Source: an uncultured Alphaproteobacteria bacterium
Lineage (GTDB): Bacteria > Pseudomonadota > Alphaproteobacteria > JAPOUT01 > G958296285
Length of the DNA stretch: 64,000 bases
Direction of reading: 5' to 3'
Assembly: GCA_958296285.1 (NCBI GenBank)
Contig: OY282459.1
Span: forward strand, 1,532,762-1,596,761
A program made the translations under genes and the position numbers. Numbering within the stretch: the stretch's first letter is position 1; each line of letters opens with the position of its first letter. Below are positions 10,701-20,800 of the stretch, piece by piece. The notes under the pieces were generated by a model. It was not told the origin of the DNA. It saw nothing but the letters and a program-made list of their open reading frames with translations, and searched no databases.

Positions 10701-12024
10701 CTATGACGAGCGTTCCCGTATTGGTAAAACTGTCCATGCCCGAGCCGCCGCCTGACTGTGCCTGCAGAGTCAAAGTGCCAGAATTGATCCATACGTCATT
10801 CCCTAATCCCAAAAAAGATATGCCATCTATCGTCATCGTGCCGGCGTTGTTGATCTCGTCATTGCCGTTTCCGGGGTTTAATTCGCCAATGAAAACCCCC
10901 CCAGAGGCGTTCTCAAAGAGATCATTGCCCTCTGCACTGACGAAATCGCCGATGACTCTCCCCGCATTGCTGATCCTGTTGCCCGACCACATCCCCGTTC
11001 CGATCGTCCTCGCCGTCTGGGTGCTTGTGTTCGTGGAGAAAAAGGCGATCGCTTCTGTGGCGGATGTAGCCATGAGGTTCGCGTCCAAAGTGGTGATTGT
11101 CGCGTCTGACGAAATATCCAAAGTGGCCTGCCCCCCGGACGGGTTCACAACCACAACGCCGTCTCCGGAGAGCTGAGAGCCGGACGCCCTATGCGTTCCG
11201 CCTGTGATATCCACATGAGCCTCTCCGCCTGCTGTTCGGGCGTAGATGGCATAGCTGCTGCCGCCTGTCGTGGATGTGTCCCCGCTGACAGTCATAATAA
11301 CACTGCCTCCCGAATTGTCGGCTTCGCCAAAAACAGCGTGGTAACCCGAACCCGCGGCGGAGACATCGCCGGCGATATCCATATAAATAGACCCCGACGA
11401 GCCCTGCGTGGCGAGGCGCGCGTGAATGCCATGGGATCTTCTTCCAGAGGCAGTTGATTCGTTGGAGACGGATGTGCCTGAAGCGGTCACGACTCGGACA
11501 TCATTCGCGCCTGACACATTGCTAACAGTCAATGCCGCGTTATTAGCAGAACTTGTGGAAGGCAACACAACCGAGCCGGAGAGAAGATGAATCTCCCCGC
11601 CATTCCCCGTATTAATGATGTAGTTCGCCGTTCCCGCTCTATTATAGATGATGGCGATATCGTTGTCGTTATATTCAATCTGTGCGTCATATGCCGCCGC
11701 ATCGGGGGTGCCGCAGATCGCTTCATTGGCGGCGTAAGCGCTGTCGCCAAGATTCGCCGACCATCCATTGGCGGCGGTTTCTCCGTCATCGCCGCCGGGC
11801 GCGCCTGTGATTGCCCCTGTCGCCCGATAAAGCCGCTCCTCGCCGACCGTGAATCTAACGATTGCGCCGACCGCATAGGTCGCGCCCGAAGCGTATGTGC
11901 CGAAGCGAGTCGTGCCTGCCGCGGCCGTGCCGCATTCCTGCGCCCGCGAGGGATTTGCCTGAATGAGCATCGCTCCCATAACAAGAAGCCCCGCCCAAAA
12001 AAAGCGTTGTGATACAGAGATCAT
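7714..12024 (-). CDS. Autotransporter-like surface protein, 1436 aa, one complete module
   Basis: The protein is inferred to be exported by Sec and anchored in the outer membrane by its own C-terminal barrel. I chose ATG 12024 because AAGGGGGAAGG lies directly before it and the leader (MISVSQRFFWAG...) matches that of the next upstream gene. A longer reading begins at ATG 12075, overlapping the previous stop as TGATG. The leader probably ends at SRA|QEC (residue 28). The conserved N-domain, a first passenger section, one Cys-delimited module (from about 10335) and a W/F mini-module (9170-9010) follow. Three 19-residue rungs of the GDISMxxGADEIQNSG type lie at 9284-9454. The linker has a Cys pair (QCLEENPKICGW, about 8610-8565). 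The barrel occupies about 8580-7717 and ends NAAF, with the terminal Phe typical of outer-membrane barrels. No enzyme motif was recognised in the passenger; adhesin is the default guess. Confidence 0.92.
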   Translation of the reverse strand: MISVSQRFFWAGLLVMGAMLIQANPSRAQECGTAAAGTTRFGTYASGATYAVGAIVRFTVGEERLYRATGAITGAPGGDDGETAANGWSANLGDSAYAANEAICGTPDAAAYDAQIEYNDNDIAIIYNRAGTANYIINTGNGGEIHLLSGSVVLPSTSSANNAALTVSNVSGANDVRVVTASGTSVSNESTASGRRSHGIHARLATQGSSGSIYMDIAGDVSAAGSGYHAVFGEADNSGGSVIMTVSGDTSTTGGSSYAIYARTAGGEAHVDITGGTHRASGSQLSGDGVVVVNPSGGQATLDISSDATITTLDANLMATSATEAIAFFSTNTSTQTARTIGTGMWSGNRISNAGRVIGDFVSAEGNDLFENASGGVFIGELNPGNGNDEINNAGTMTIDGISFLGLGNDVWINSGTLTLQAQSGGGSGMDSFTNTGTLVIDHAANSNAPIQITLTEVFTFTSGTLRFVYDFTTNAASDVDVANALLNLGGATTATFTAGIVEIVPSSGTTFTPALVIPLVSRLASGADGGLSLTTEQLAAFSSPQGVLSLSSGILQITLHNTICGAASSRTAMTPGAATEEVSCSASADGSYSSGITASADNLALLYNTAATGTPFIRHTGAGGEIHIQQGTITNTSAQSDGAAVSLVQSSGSDAIRIAVADGVQIANQDTSTSGPGIHGIYAAQLSTSTGGIFLDVAGDVSSAANGAYAIYAELNNTSSSADINITVSGDTSATGGTASIRTINVLTRGTGEAHIDITGGTHTVSGTQTSGDAVVNLATANSTAGQLTLDISSDARIEAMGSATGAITVSGGNTADMTARTIGTGMWSGNRVSNAGTIIGDFLSFAGNDLFENAAGGTFTGDISMSDGADEIQNSGIFTGDISMGGGADAIQNSGTLTGDISMGVGDDEIQNAGVMTLSADAEFGGGMDVFVNNGTLIINAAAAANEAAEWVAAVSGTPNNYMMGSRFRVGGRVFAVSTADADELTAINALTTAPNAETTGITEASPLTMQDLETFTQSGGRIRFIFDFGEPLPSSAAGALLNLGAATATFSAGRIDFVDAGGNFVPGAGTMPLIVGDNLPASLTAAFRSGFGNLSISDGALRIEFLPTTSNEVVQGYDALLQTGWHSDRALAQAIRSRQCLEENPKICGWTHVGLRFTRHDPGSAQYDDDAYSLIMGFHLYHPLWRLSGAMGYEGGESDVRVSMEDPYTAEANRFLMGAGITTRGEPLFLNLHLDMQLRFAYAAYETNRADREREASYDSEPELVQLGLNVGVERRREIKDPWDTDAWIADLFSPLSVVARGEFGLLWQRVDSFTESGVNPFVMDDINEVLGFMKLHMEASSRSETAWGAFSSWARLGADVFIGEPASSLQGTAQGMTFSARGTMPQAMVGYGIGAALQVSEHMELDLRYEGGTSFGGETERHNATIRFNAAF
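9284..9454 (-). repeat. 57-bp tandem repeat, three units, coding
   Basis: ATGGAAATATCGCCGG on the plus strand recurs at 9311, 9368 and 9425. Each 57-bp unit encodes one 19-residue rung, GDISMxxGADEIQNSGxxT, inside the 1436-aa protein. It looks like slippage or duplication of a single beta-helix turn. Confidence 0.9.
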
Positions 12025-12036
12025 CCTTCCCCCTTT
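12025..12036 (-). promoter_or_regulatory. Ribosome site that fixes start 12024
   Basis: AAGGGGGAAGG lies immediately upstream of ATG 12024 and matches the arrangement at 17535-17546 before the paralogous leader. It favours MISVSQRF over the in-frame ATG at 12075. Confidence 0.7.
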
Positions 12037-12074
12037 CCACTCATGCATTGAGCCATTGCGGTCTTCCCTCATCA

Positions 12075-15000
12075 TCAGAATACGGCGTTGAGGCGTATTG
12101 TGAGGTTATGGGCTTCGGTTTCGCCTCCGAAAGAGACTCCGGCATCATAGCGCAGATTCAGATCCATATCATCGGGGAGGTCGTAGCCGAACCCAAGCCC
12201 GAAATCCATCATCGCTTGCGGCAGCGATCCTTCCGCCGAGAAACTCCGCCCCTCCACCGAGCCTGTCAAACTAGACGCAGGATTGCCTACGAAAACCTTC
12301 GCGCCCATATGAAACCGCGAGGAGAAAAATCCCCAGCGCGTTTCGCCATCGCCCGAGACCTCCATGGAAACTTTGGCGAAGCCCAGAACTTCGTTGATGT
12401 CATGGACATTCAGCCCAGAGACGCCTCTTTCCGAAAAGCCTTCCGCTCTTTGCGAGATAACGCCCAGCTCGCCGCGCGAGACGAAAAAGACAGGGCTTAA
12501 CATCTTGCCGATCCACGTTCTCCGATCCAGCCCCGCGCCCGGATAGCCGCGCTGTTCCGTTCCCAGAACAGCCGCCACTTGGGTGAGTTCGGGGCTTCCT
12601 TTATGAACTCTGAGGCTTCTGCTGTCGGTGCGCTCCAGATCAAAGGCGGTGTAGCCGAAGCGCAGCTGCGCGTCCAAATGCACCGTGGAAAAGAGGACAG
12701 GCTTGCCCCGACTTGAGACAGATATGCCCGCCAAGAAGCGATGCGCTTCCGCCGAGGAGGCGGGTTCGCCGGGCGCTCGGATGTCCATTTCCGCGCCTTC
12801 ATAGGAGATTGCCCAGTTGGCGCGCCAGTTCGCGCGGCGGAAATCCGCGCCGGCGGTGATGTTGTAGGCGTCTTCGTCATATTCGGCGGCGTTGGTGGCG
12901 GGATCGTGTCTTGTGAAGCGCGGCGCGAAGAATCCCCATGTGCAGAATCCTCTTTCCTCCTCCATGCAGGACTGCGTATAGAGCGCCCGCGAGAGAGCCT
13001 GATCGGCATGCCATCCTGCTTGAAGGAGGGCGTCATAATTCTGCAGAACTGCCGAACTTTCGGGCGGCGCGAGGCGTATTCGCAAAACTCCGTTCGCTAT
13101 GGAGAGATCGCCGAAGGAACTCGTGATCCCCGAGAGCGATGCGGCGGACAATCCGCTCCCCGCGATAAGCGACAGAGTTCCGTTATAGGGGACGCTTTCG
13201 CCCGCTCTTGAATCGGTGAGGCGTATTTGTCCGCCGCCAAAACTGGCTTGCGCCGCGCCGATATTCAAGAGCGCGTTTGCCGCGCTTGTCGGGAGCGGAT
13301 TCCTGAAATCAAAGACGAAATTGATAAAACCCCCATCTTGAGTGAGAATTTCCAAACCGGAGATAGCGAGCCGACCGTTATTGGCGGCGGCGTCTATAAT
13401 CAGCGCGCCTTGATTGACGAGGACATCTCTGCCGTCTCCGAAACTAGAATCTTTGGTGAGTCTCAAAGTTCCGGCGTTATGGACTTCGTCATCTCTGTCG
13501 CCCAAATATATTCCGCCTGTGAAACTTCCGCCTCGGGCGTTTTCAAAGAGATCCGCGCCGAATGCGCCTATGGCCGTTGTTCCGGCGCGAATATCGCCGA
13601 TGATTGTGCCTGCGTTGCTGATTCGGCTTCCCTCCCACATCCCCGTTCCGATGGTTCGGGGCGTTCTGGTTTGATAGTTTTGGGAAAGGAGGACAATTGC
13701 GCGGGGGGCTGCCTCTCCTCCTTCGGCGCGGATGATCGCGCCTGAGGAAATATCCAGCGTGATTTGTCCTTCAAACGCTCGGAGGAGGAGGACGCCTTGC
13801 GTTTGGCTCTGCGTCCCTGACGCCGTATGGGTTCCGCCGGTGATCTCAACATCTATGTCGGCTCTCTGCCCGAACGTTCTGGCGACTATGGCGCTTTCTG
13901 AGGCGGAGACGCTTCTGCCCGCCAAATTCATGACGATATCTCCGCCTACGCCTACCAATTGCTCGGAGCCTGATTGGGCGCGGATGGCGGCGTTATTGAC
14001 GCCTAGATCGGGATCGGTGTTGGAGGCGAGAGTTCCGAGCGCGGTCGTGATGCCGATGCGGTTCGCGCCATCCACGACAGCGCTGATGGCGGCGCCGTCG
14101 CTGCCGCTCGCGGTTCTGAGGATCGCTCCGCTTCTGAAATGGATTTCGCCCGCCCCGCCTTCATGTCGGATGAAGGGGGTTGTCACTTCGGTGATTCCGA
14201 GCGCGAAGGCGTCTGCGGTTGTGGGGGCCTCTGATCGAGCGTTGAGCGCGGCGATTTGCCTTCTCGTGGCTCTGCCATTGACTTGGAAGACGAGATTGCC
14301 GACCGTGAATCTGTCGCCTGCGGCGTAATTGACGTGGCTCGCCCAAGCGGCGGGGCTGAAATCATAGAGAATGGCGAGATTAGAGAAGAGGGAGAGGATT
14401 CCATCGCCTTGAGGGGCATCGCAGACGACCTCCCTTGAGGATTCGCCTGGGGGCGTGGTTTCTCGGCCTGTGAATTCTTTTCCGCAGAGTTCGGCGAATT
14501 CGCTGAGGGTGATCTGAATCACCCCGCCCATGACGGCGAGAGTTCCGTCATCGCTGCTGAGTTCGGTGATGTCCGCGGTGATGCTTCCCGAATCGTCCTG
14601 CGCGATGAGGGGGAGGACGGTGCCTGCGGCTTGAGGGCGCGCCGAGCCCGGCGCGGCGATGACTTCTATCATCCCTGCGGGGAAGGTGGGGCTCGCGCCG
14701 CCCAAATGCAGGAGCGCGTTCGTCCCCATGACGGCAGGCGCGGCATTGTTGAAGTCATAGATGAAGCGAAGCGTTCCGCCGGTGAAGGTGAAAGTCTCAA
14801 GATTGGCGAGATTGACTCGAGTATTGGCAGGATCTTCAGCGAGATGGGTGGCGTGATCTATGACGAGCGTTCCTGTATTGATGAATGTGTCCGTGTCCGT
14901 GCCTGTGCCTGTGCCGAAATCGGAATCGCCATTGAGGATCATGATGCCGGCATTGCTGACTTCGTCAGCGCCGGCGCTGAAGGTGAAAGCGCCTGTGAAA

Positions 15001-17534
15001 CTTCCCGTCTCGGCATTCTCAAAGAGGACATTGCCATCGCCTGCGGATAAGAAATCGCCGATGACTGTCCCGGCATTGCTGACCCTGCTTCCCGACCACA
15101 TCTCCGTTCCGATCGTCCGCGCGGTCATGGATGCGGTGTTGGCGGAGGCGAGGTAGATCGCGCGATCGGCGCTTTCCATCGCATGGACAGCCGCGTCTGA
15201 GGCGATATCTATCGTGATCTGCCCTGCTCCCGCGCCGCTCACGCCTGAATTGGCAAAGACGACCGCATCTTGGACGCTCCCCGATCGCTGAATGCCCGAA
15301 GCCACATGCGTTCCCTCGGCGACATTGATGCTAATACCGCCGCTGCCCCCCACTGATGAAGCGCCGATATTGCCGGAATTGTCGCCTGTCGCGGAGGTGT
15401 CGCCGCTGACAGTGATGGCGATATCCCCCGTTGAGCCCATATCTGACAATCTGGCAAAAACAACTTCGCTCTCTGTGCCGACTGTGGAAGCTCTGCCGGC
15501 GATATTCAGAGTGATGTCGGAACTATTCGCTCCGCTATTCCTGGCAAAAATCGCGCCTTGCTCGCTGCCTGTGTCCAAATTGGAAACGGACGTGCCTGCG
15601 GCGGTCGTGATGGCGATATCTCCCGGTTGAGCAGAAACTACGGAGACGGCACTAAATCCGTCCGCGCCACCGGTCTTGACGATAGGATCGGAGCCTGAGC
15701 GGATATGAATCTCGCCGCCCGCGCCGGTATGGCGAATGAAAGGAGTCGCCGCTGCCGCGTTAGCGCCCGCTGTATAGACAAGGGCGAGCTGGTTCCGGTC
15801 TGTCGTGATTCCGCCTATTTGGATGTCATCGCAAAAGACCTGCGCGGTCGCCACGCCCGGCGAAATGGGTCTGTTGTTGCGAGTCGGGGGATTTGTGCCG
15901 CAATAGGCAGGCGCGGTCGCGCTAAAAGTGATCTGCAGAACGTTGTTGACGACAGCGAGCGTTCCTGAAAGAAACGCCGAAAGCCTGAGATTTGTCGCCG
16001 CATCGGCGGGCAAAGAAGTCGCGCTGATGAGGTTTAAAATTCCTGAATTTGGCAGATTCCCCGCCGAAGCCGCGAGCTCAATCGTTCCCGAAGAGAAAGT
16101 GGCGCTCGCGCCCCCAAGGGCGAGCAGAGGCGCTGTGAAACTGCTCAATGTCCGAGTTCCGCCCAAATCTATGACGAAGCGCAAAACTCCGCCCGTCTGC
16201 GAAAAAGTTTCTAGATCGGAGAGCGAAATTTGCGCGTCCCCATTGGCGTTATGGTCTATGACCAAGATTCCTGTGTTGGTGAAGGCGTCCATCGTTCCGC
16301 CGCCGAAAGCGGCGTTTCCGTTGAGGGTCAGAGTGCCTGTGTTTTGGACTTCGTCATCTCCGCCGCTCATGGAGATTGCGCCTGTGAAACTTCCGCTATT
16401 CTCAAAGAGGGCATTGCCATCGCCTGCGGATGAGAAATCGCCGATAACTGTCCCGGCGTTGGTCGCTCTGCTTCCCATAAAATTCCCCGTTCCGATCGTC
16501 CGCGCGGTCGCGGTGGCGGTGTTGCGGGAACTGAGGAAGATTGCGCGGGTGGCGCTTCCCATCGCTCGCACGGTCGCGTCTGACGAAATATCCAGCGTGA
16601 TCTGACCCATGCCTCCCGAACCGGGCGTAGCCATAAACACAACGCCTTCGGTCGCGCCCTGAGTGCCGGATGCCGTATGCATTCCGCCGGTGATGTCTAT
16701 ATCAATGTCTCCGCTTCCTGTTATTAGGGCTTGTATAGCGCTGCTTCCTGCGCCTGTCGTAGAGGTGTTGCCGCTGACAGTCAGGGCGATATTGCCAGAC
16801 GAGCCGCTAGAATCAACGAAGGCTTCCACAGCTGAGCTGCCGGCCCCGCCGACTGTGGAGGCGTCGCCAGCGATATTCATGAATATGCTGGAACTGTCCG
16901 CGACGCTAACAGAAGCATAAATAGCTCTTTGACTCGTATCGGTATCCCGATTGGAGACAAACGTGCCTGCGTTGGTCGTCAGATGAAGATTCCCGGCGGC
17001 GGAAGAGACAATAGAGACAGCATGTCCGTCATCATCATTGTTGGGCTTGGTGATTGTCCCGCTTTGGATATGGATTTCGCCGCTTGCGCCCGTATGCCTA
17101 ATGCTTTGCGCCGTGCCTGACCTGCGATAGATGATGGCGAGATTGTCGTCATCATACTCAATGGTCGCGTCATAGGGAGGCGTGGAGCCTCCCGTATCGC
17201 TGTCATCGCAGACGATTTCACGTTGGGCGTAGTCGCTAGCGGCGAGATTCTCCGACCAGCCATTCATCGCCTCCAAGCCTCCTGATCCGCCGGGCGCGCC
17301 CGTGATCGCTCCTGTCGCCCGATAAAGCCGCTCCGTGTCGCCGATCGTATGGCGCACGATTGTTCCGACATCATAGCGCGCGTCAGAGGCATATAGGGCG
17401 AATCGCGTTGTGCCTGCCGTGGCGGACGCGCCCAAGCCGCATTCATCCTCCGATTGCGAGGAATTGGGCAATGCGAGCATCGCTCCCGCGATCAGAAACC
17501 ACGCCCAAGAAAAGCGTTGCGATACAGAGATCAT
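12075..17534 (-). CDS. Autotransporter-like surface protein, 1819 aa, two complete modules
   Basis: The start is set at ATG 17534, preceded by AAGGGGGGGGAAG. A TTG at 17600 would add 22 residues but lies almost on the predicted promoter and has no good ribosome site. The leader MISVSQRFSWAW... is nearly identical to that of the next gene, so the two 5' ends are recent relatives. After a cut near residue 28 the protein begins EDECG and continues with the family N-domain. Two passenger modules start with Cys pairs at about 15905-15830 and 14495-14425. One W/Y/GD/F mini-module sits at about 14350-14180. The linker has SCMEEERGFCTW (about 12976-12937). The barrel covers about 12945-12078 and ends NAVF. 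Its own promoter-like element (17603-17631) suggests it leads a transcript that also covers the two genes downstream. The role is inferred to be surface exposure or adhesion. Confidence 0.92.
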   Translation of the reverse strand: MISVSQRFSWAWFLIAGAMLALPNSSQSEDECGLGASATAGTTRFALYASDARYDVGTIVRHTIGDTERLYRATGAITGAPGGSGGLEAMNGWSENLAASDYAQREIVCDDSDTGGSTPPYDATIEYDDDNLAIIYRRSGTAQSIRHTGASGEIHIQSGTITKPNNDDDGHAVSIVSSAAGNLHLTTNAGTFVSNRDTDTSQRAIYASVSVADSSSIFMNIAGDASTVGGAGSSAVEAFVDSSGSSGNIALTVSGNTSTTGAGSSAIQALITGSGDIDIDITGGMHTASGTQGATEGVVFMATPGSGGMGQITLDISSDATVRAMGSATRAIFLSSRNTATATARTIGTGNFMGSRATNAGTVIGDFSSAGDGNALFENSGSFTGAISMSGGDDEVQNTGTLTLNGNAAFGGGTMDAFTNTGILVIDHNANGDAQISLSDLETFSQTGGVLRFVIDLGGTRTLSSFTAPLLALGGASATFSSGTIELAASAGNLPNSGILNLISATSLPADAATNLRLSAFLSGTLAVVNNVLQITFSATAPAYCGTNPPTRNNRPISPGVATAQVFCDDIQIGGITTDRNQLALVYTAGANAAAATPFIRHTGAGGEIHIRSGSDPIVKTGGADGFSAVSVVSAQPGDIAITTAAGTSVSNLDTGSEQGAIFARNSGANSSDITLNIAGRASTVGTESEVVFARLSDMGSTGDIAITVSGDTSATGDNSGNIGASSVGGSGGISINVAEGTHVASGIQRSGSVQDAVVFANSGVSGAGAGQITIDIASDAAVHAMESADRAIYLASANTASMTARTIGTEMWSGSRVSNAGTVIGDFLSAGDGNVLFENAETGSFTGAFTFSAGADEVSNAGIMILNGDSDFGTGTGTDTDTFINTGTLVIDHATHLAEDPANTRVNLANLETFTFTGGTLRFIYDFNNAAPAVMGTNALLHLGGASPTFPAGMIEVIAAPGSARPQAAGTVLPLIAQDDSGSITADITELSSDDGTLAVMGGVIQITLSEFAELCGKEFTGRETTPPGESSREVVCDAPQGDGILSLFSNLAILYDFSPAAWASHVNYAAGDRFTVGNLVFQVNGRATRRQIAALNARSEAPTTADAFALGITEVTTPFIRHEGGAGEIHFRSGAILRTASGSDGAAISAVVDGANRIGITTALGTLASNTDPDLGVNNAAIRAQSGSEQLVGVGGDIVMNLAGRSVSASESAIVARTFGQRADIDVEITGGTHTASGTQSQTQGVLLLRAFEGQITLDISSGAIIRAEGGEAAPRAIVLLSQNYQTRTPRTIGTGMWEGSRISNAGTIIGDIRAGTTAIGAFGADLFENARGGSFTGGIYLGDRDDEVHNAGTLRLTKDSSFGDGRDVLVNQGALIIDAAANNGRLAISGLEILTQDGGFINFVFDFRNPLPTSAANALLNIGAAQASFGGGQIRLTDSRAGESVPYNGTLSLIAGSGLSAASLSGITSSFGDLSIANGVLRIRLAPPESSAVLQNYDALLQAGWHADQALSRALYTQSCMEEERGFCTWGFFAPRFTRHDPATNAAEYDEDAYNITAGADFRRANWRANWAISYEGAEMDIRAPGEPASSAEAHRFLAGISVSSRGKPVLFSTVHLDAQLRFGYTAFDLERTDSRSLRVHKGSPELTQVAAVLGTEQRGYPGAGLDRRTWIGKMLSPVFFVSRGELGVISQRAEGFSERGVSGLNVHDINEVLGFAKVSMEVSGDGETRWGFFSSRFHMGAKVFVGNPASSLTGSVEGRSFSAEGSLPQAMMDFGLGFGYDLPDDMDLNLRYDAGVSFGGETEAHNLTIRLNAVF

Positions 17535-17546
17535 CTTCCCCCCCTT
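17535..17546 (-). promoter_or_regulatory. Ribosome site that fixes start 17534
   Basis: AAGGGGGGGGAAG lies directly before ATG 17534. The alternative TTG 17600 lies only 3 nt downstream of the predicted -10, so it could hardly be within the transcript. Confidence 0.7.
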
Positions 17547-17602
17547 ATTATCTTGCCTTGCCTCATATGAGCGGGCGCGGGCGATTTTTAGGCATTTCAA
17601 TC

Positions 17603-17631
17603 TTTATATTGACTTTACCCGACAGGCGCAA
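17603..17631 (-). promoter_or_regulatory. Predicted promoter of the 1819-aa gene
   Basis: On the minus strand TTGCGC (17631-17626) and TATAAA (17608-17603) are separated by exactly 17 bp, and the spacer ends AAAGTCAA. The -10 ends about 70 nt before ATG 17534. The same arrangement, with the same AAAGTCAATATAA string, occurs before the 1199-aa gene. AT-rich AAAATTT and GAATTT tracts lie just upstream and could act as UP elements. The call rests on conservation between two paralogous gaps. Confidence 0.72.
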
Positions 17632-17856
17632 GCTCGGAAATTCGCTTGAAGGCGCTAAATTTTCATTCCACCGCCTTTTCCGCCGCAAATCCGATCTTTT
17701 CCTAGAAGGCGCGGCGTCCGCGGAGGGCGGCGCGGCGTCTTGACTCGCGTGATAAAGCGCGAAGGCTTTGCTATAGGGAATTGTCATGCGCTCGCATCCG
17801 CCGGAATTCTTTGGCAGATCAAGAAGGGCTTGTCTCAAGATTCCGCAGGCAATCTG
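17632..17856 (-). other. Non-coding gap upstream of the second promoter
   Basis: This is the main part of the only gap over 300 bp (17535-17856). I see no convincing terminator after the TAA at 17857, only a 5-bp AGATT/AATCT stem and no T-tract. A short minus-strand reading frame crosses it but runs through the promoter-like element and has no recognisable product. Confidence 0.5.
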
Positions 17857-20800
17857 TTAGAAGGCAACGTTGAGACGAACGGTAGCCCGATGGATGTCGG
17901 TTTCGCCTTCAAAGGACAAAGCGCCTTCATAGCGGAGGTTGAGATCCATGCTTTTCAGGAGGCGATATCCGATTCCCGCGCCGAAATCAAACATGGCTCT
18001 CGGCATCGTGCCTTTGGCGACAGTGGCTCGTCCTGACAGCGATGCCCGCATATCAGCCTCGGGATCGCCGATGAAGACTTCGCCGCCGAGTCGCGCCCAA
18101 GAGGTGAACGCTCCCAATTGCGTATCATTGACGCTTGAGACTTCCAGATAGGTTTTCGCGAAACCAAGAATATGATTGAACTCTTCCACGGTGAGGGCGA
18201 GGTCTCCCGTCTCCGAGAATGCATCCATCCTCTGCGCGAACATGCCAACCTCCATGCGCGAGACGAGGAAAAAGGATCCAAAGAGATTTTCAGCCCAAGA
18301 ATCGCGGGCTAATGCGTTCTTGAGATATCCTCTCTGCTCCACGCCCGCGGCGAAAGAGAATTGGGAGACTTCCGGATCGCTGGTATGGGAGGTTCCGATT
18401 CGGCTGTCGGTGCGGCTTGTTTCATAGGTCGCGTAAGCGACACGGAGTTGGAGATCGCCATGGAAAGAAGCGAAAAGAGGCTCGTTCCGCGTGGCGAGCA
18501 GGAGCGCCGCGAGAAAGCGATTCGCATCAGCCGATGCCTTTTGCTCCCCCGGAACTTGGAGATCCATGCTGCCATCTTCATAGGCGATTGTTCCGCTGAC
18601 TCGCCATAAGGGGCGATAGAGATGGAATCCTACTGTCAGACTGTAGGCGTCTTCATCAAATCGCGCCCCGTTGTCAGGATCATGACGCGTGACGCGTCCT
18701 GAAGCATTTGACCATGTGCAGAATCGTGATCCATCTTCCGGACATGAGCGCGTGTTCATCGCCCGAGCGAGAGCGCGATCCGCATGCCATAAGGTTTGGA
18801 GAAACGCGTTGTAGCTCTGCAAGACTGACGCGCGGTCGGGGGACGTCAATTCCAGCTGGACGACCCCTGTCTGGGAATTGACCGAGATAGTGCCGAGTTC
18901 GCTTGCGACAACGGACGCAGGCAGACCGGCTGGAAGATTCCCCGCCGCGATAAGAGGGAGAGTTCCTGTCAAGGGGGCGGCAGAGCCGCCCGCGGCGGCG
19001 ATCTCTATCTGTCCTGCCGTGAAGATCAGCCTGTTTCCGACATGGAAGAGCGCGCCCGCCGAGCCTGTCGGGAGCGGGTTGCCAAAGTCAAAGACGAAGC
19101 GAAGCGTCCCGCCCGCCTGCGTGAAACTTTCCAGACCCGCCATATTGATCTGCTGGTTTTGATTGGCGGCGTGATCTATGACGAGCGTTCCCAGATTGAC
19201 AAAGGCGTCTGTGCCAAGGCCGAAGTCGGAGTCCCCATCCAAGATCATGGCGCCTGCGTTGCGGACTTCATCTGTTCCCGCTCCCATGCGGAAGGTTCCT
19301 GTGAATCTGGCGGTTGGAGTATTTTCAAAGAGTTCGTATCCAGCGCCTCCGATGAAGTTTCCGGTGACCGTTCCTGCGTTTGTGACTCTTCCGCCGAGCC
19401 ATAGTCCTGCTCCGATGTTTCGGGGCGTTGAGCCTGCAGGAATGGCGGGCGTGAAGAAGGAGATGGCGTTTCTGCGGTGGACTGTGGCTTGGATGGTCGC
19501 GGCGGGTCCGATATTGAGGATGGCGTTTCCTCCTGTCGGATAGAGAATAACGGTGGAGATGCCCAAGAGGTTCGGCACGCCTGCCGCGCTATGCGTTCCG
19601 CCGGTGATATTGACGCTGATGTTGCCTGTTCCTTGGGCTCTCGCGTCTATGGCCGTTTCTGCGGCGGAGGATGTGCTTCCGGCGATATTCATTGTGATAT
19701 TTCCGAATCCTGCGGCTCGGATGGCGGCGTTATTGGCGTTGAGGTCGGAATCCGCGTTGGTGACAGACGTTCCTGCGGCGGTTGTGATGTAGATGGGGTC
19801 TGTGTTGGCAGGATTGACGGTTGCGATTTGGGTGATTCCGAGCGTTGTTGAGGTTGCGGCGGGCGCGGACGTTTCGGCGTTGAGCGCGGCGAGCTGCGTC
19901 ATGGACGCGCTTGGATTGACGCGGAAGAGAATATTATTGGCGATGAATTGGTCTCCCACGGCGTATTCGGCTCTAGCGCTCCATGGGGAGGCGCTGAATC
20001 GTCTATCCAGAACGCTGAGCGCGGCGCCGTCGCTTTGGCGGTCTGTTTTAAGGATAGATCCCCGCGCGATGTGCACTTCGCCGCCGTCGCCTGTATGTCG
20101 GATGAATGGGGTTCCTGGCAGGGGGTTGTCATAGAGGATGGCGACCCGATTGGCGCGGACGCTGATGCCTGCGAGATATGAGCTGGCTTGCTCGGAACCG
20201 CAGGAAGCTTGTCTGTCGGCGACTCCTGGGGCGGCGGGCTCGCGCGCGGCGGGGGCTGCGCCGCAGATGATGTTAAGTTCAAAGAGCGCGATTTGGAGGA
20301 CGCCGTCCGAGGTGAGGCTGAGCGTTCCGAAAGTGGAAGTCAGTCCGCTGATCTGCTGCTCCGTCAGAGGGGTCGCGGCGGTGATGAGGGGGATGACTTC
20401 CGTTCCAACCGAGGAGAAGTCCCCTCCTCCGATGCCCGCTATCTCCACGCTCGCCTCGGTGAGAATTGTGGTGATGGATCCGAGGTTGAGGAGGGGGTCG
20501 GACGGTATATTCTGGACATCCAAGCGGAATCCGATGACTCCGCTCGTTTGGGTGAAACTCTCCAGCCCCACGAGTTCTATTTGCCTCCCCCCGCTGGCGA
20601 TGGTGTCAAAGAAGAGGGTTCCCCGATTGACGAAGGCATCTGTTCCCGCGCCGAAATCTGGCGTGGAGTCTATGTTTATGGTGCCTTCATTTTGGACTTC
20701 GTCATCGCCGCCGCTTGTGAGGAAGGTTCCTGTGAAAACGCCTGAGGCGGCGTTTTCAATGAGGTCGTTTCCGGCTTCGCTTTCAAAGTCTCCGATGATG

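Noticed and set aside
17563..17838. A 91-codon minus-strand frame in the largest gap
   Set aside because: It overlaps the predicted promoter, has no convincing ribosome site and shows no family resemblance.
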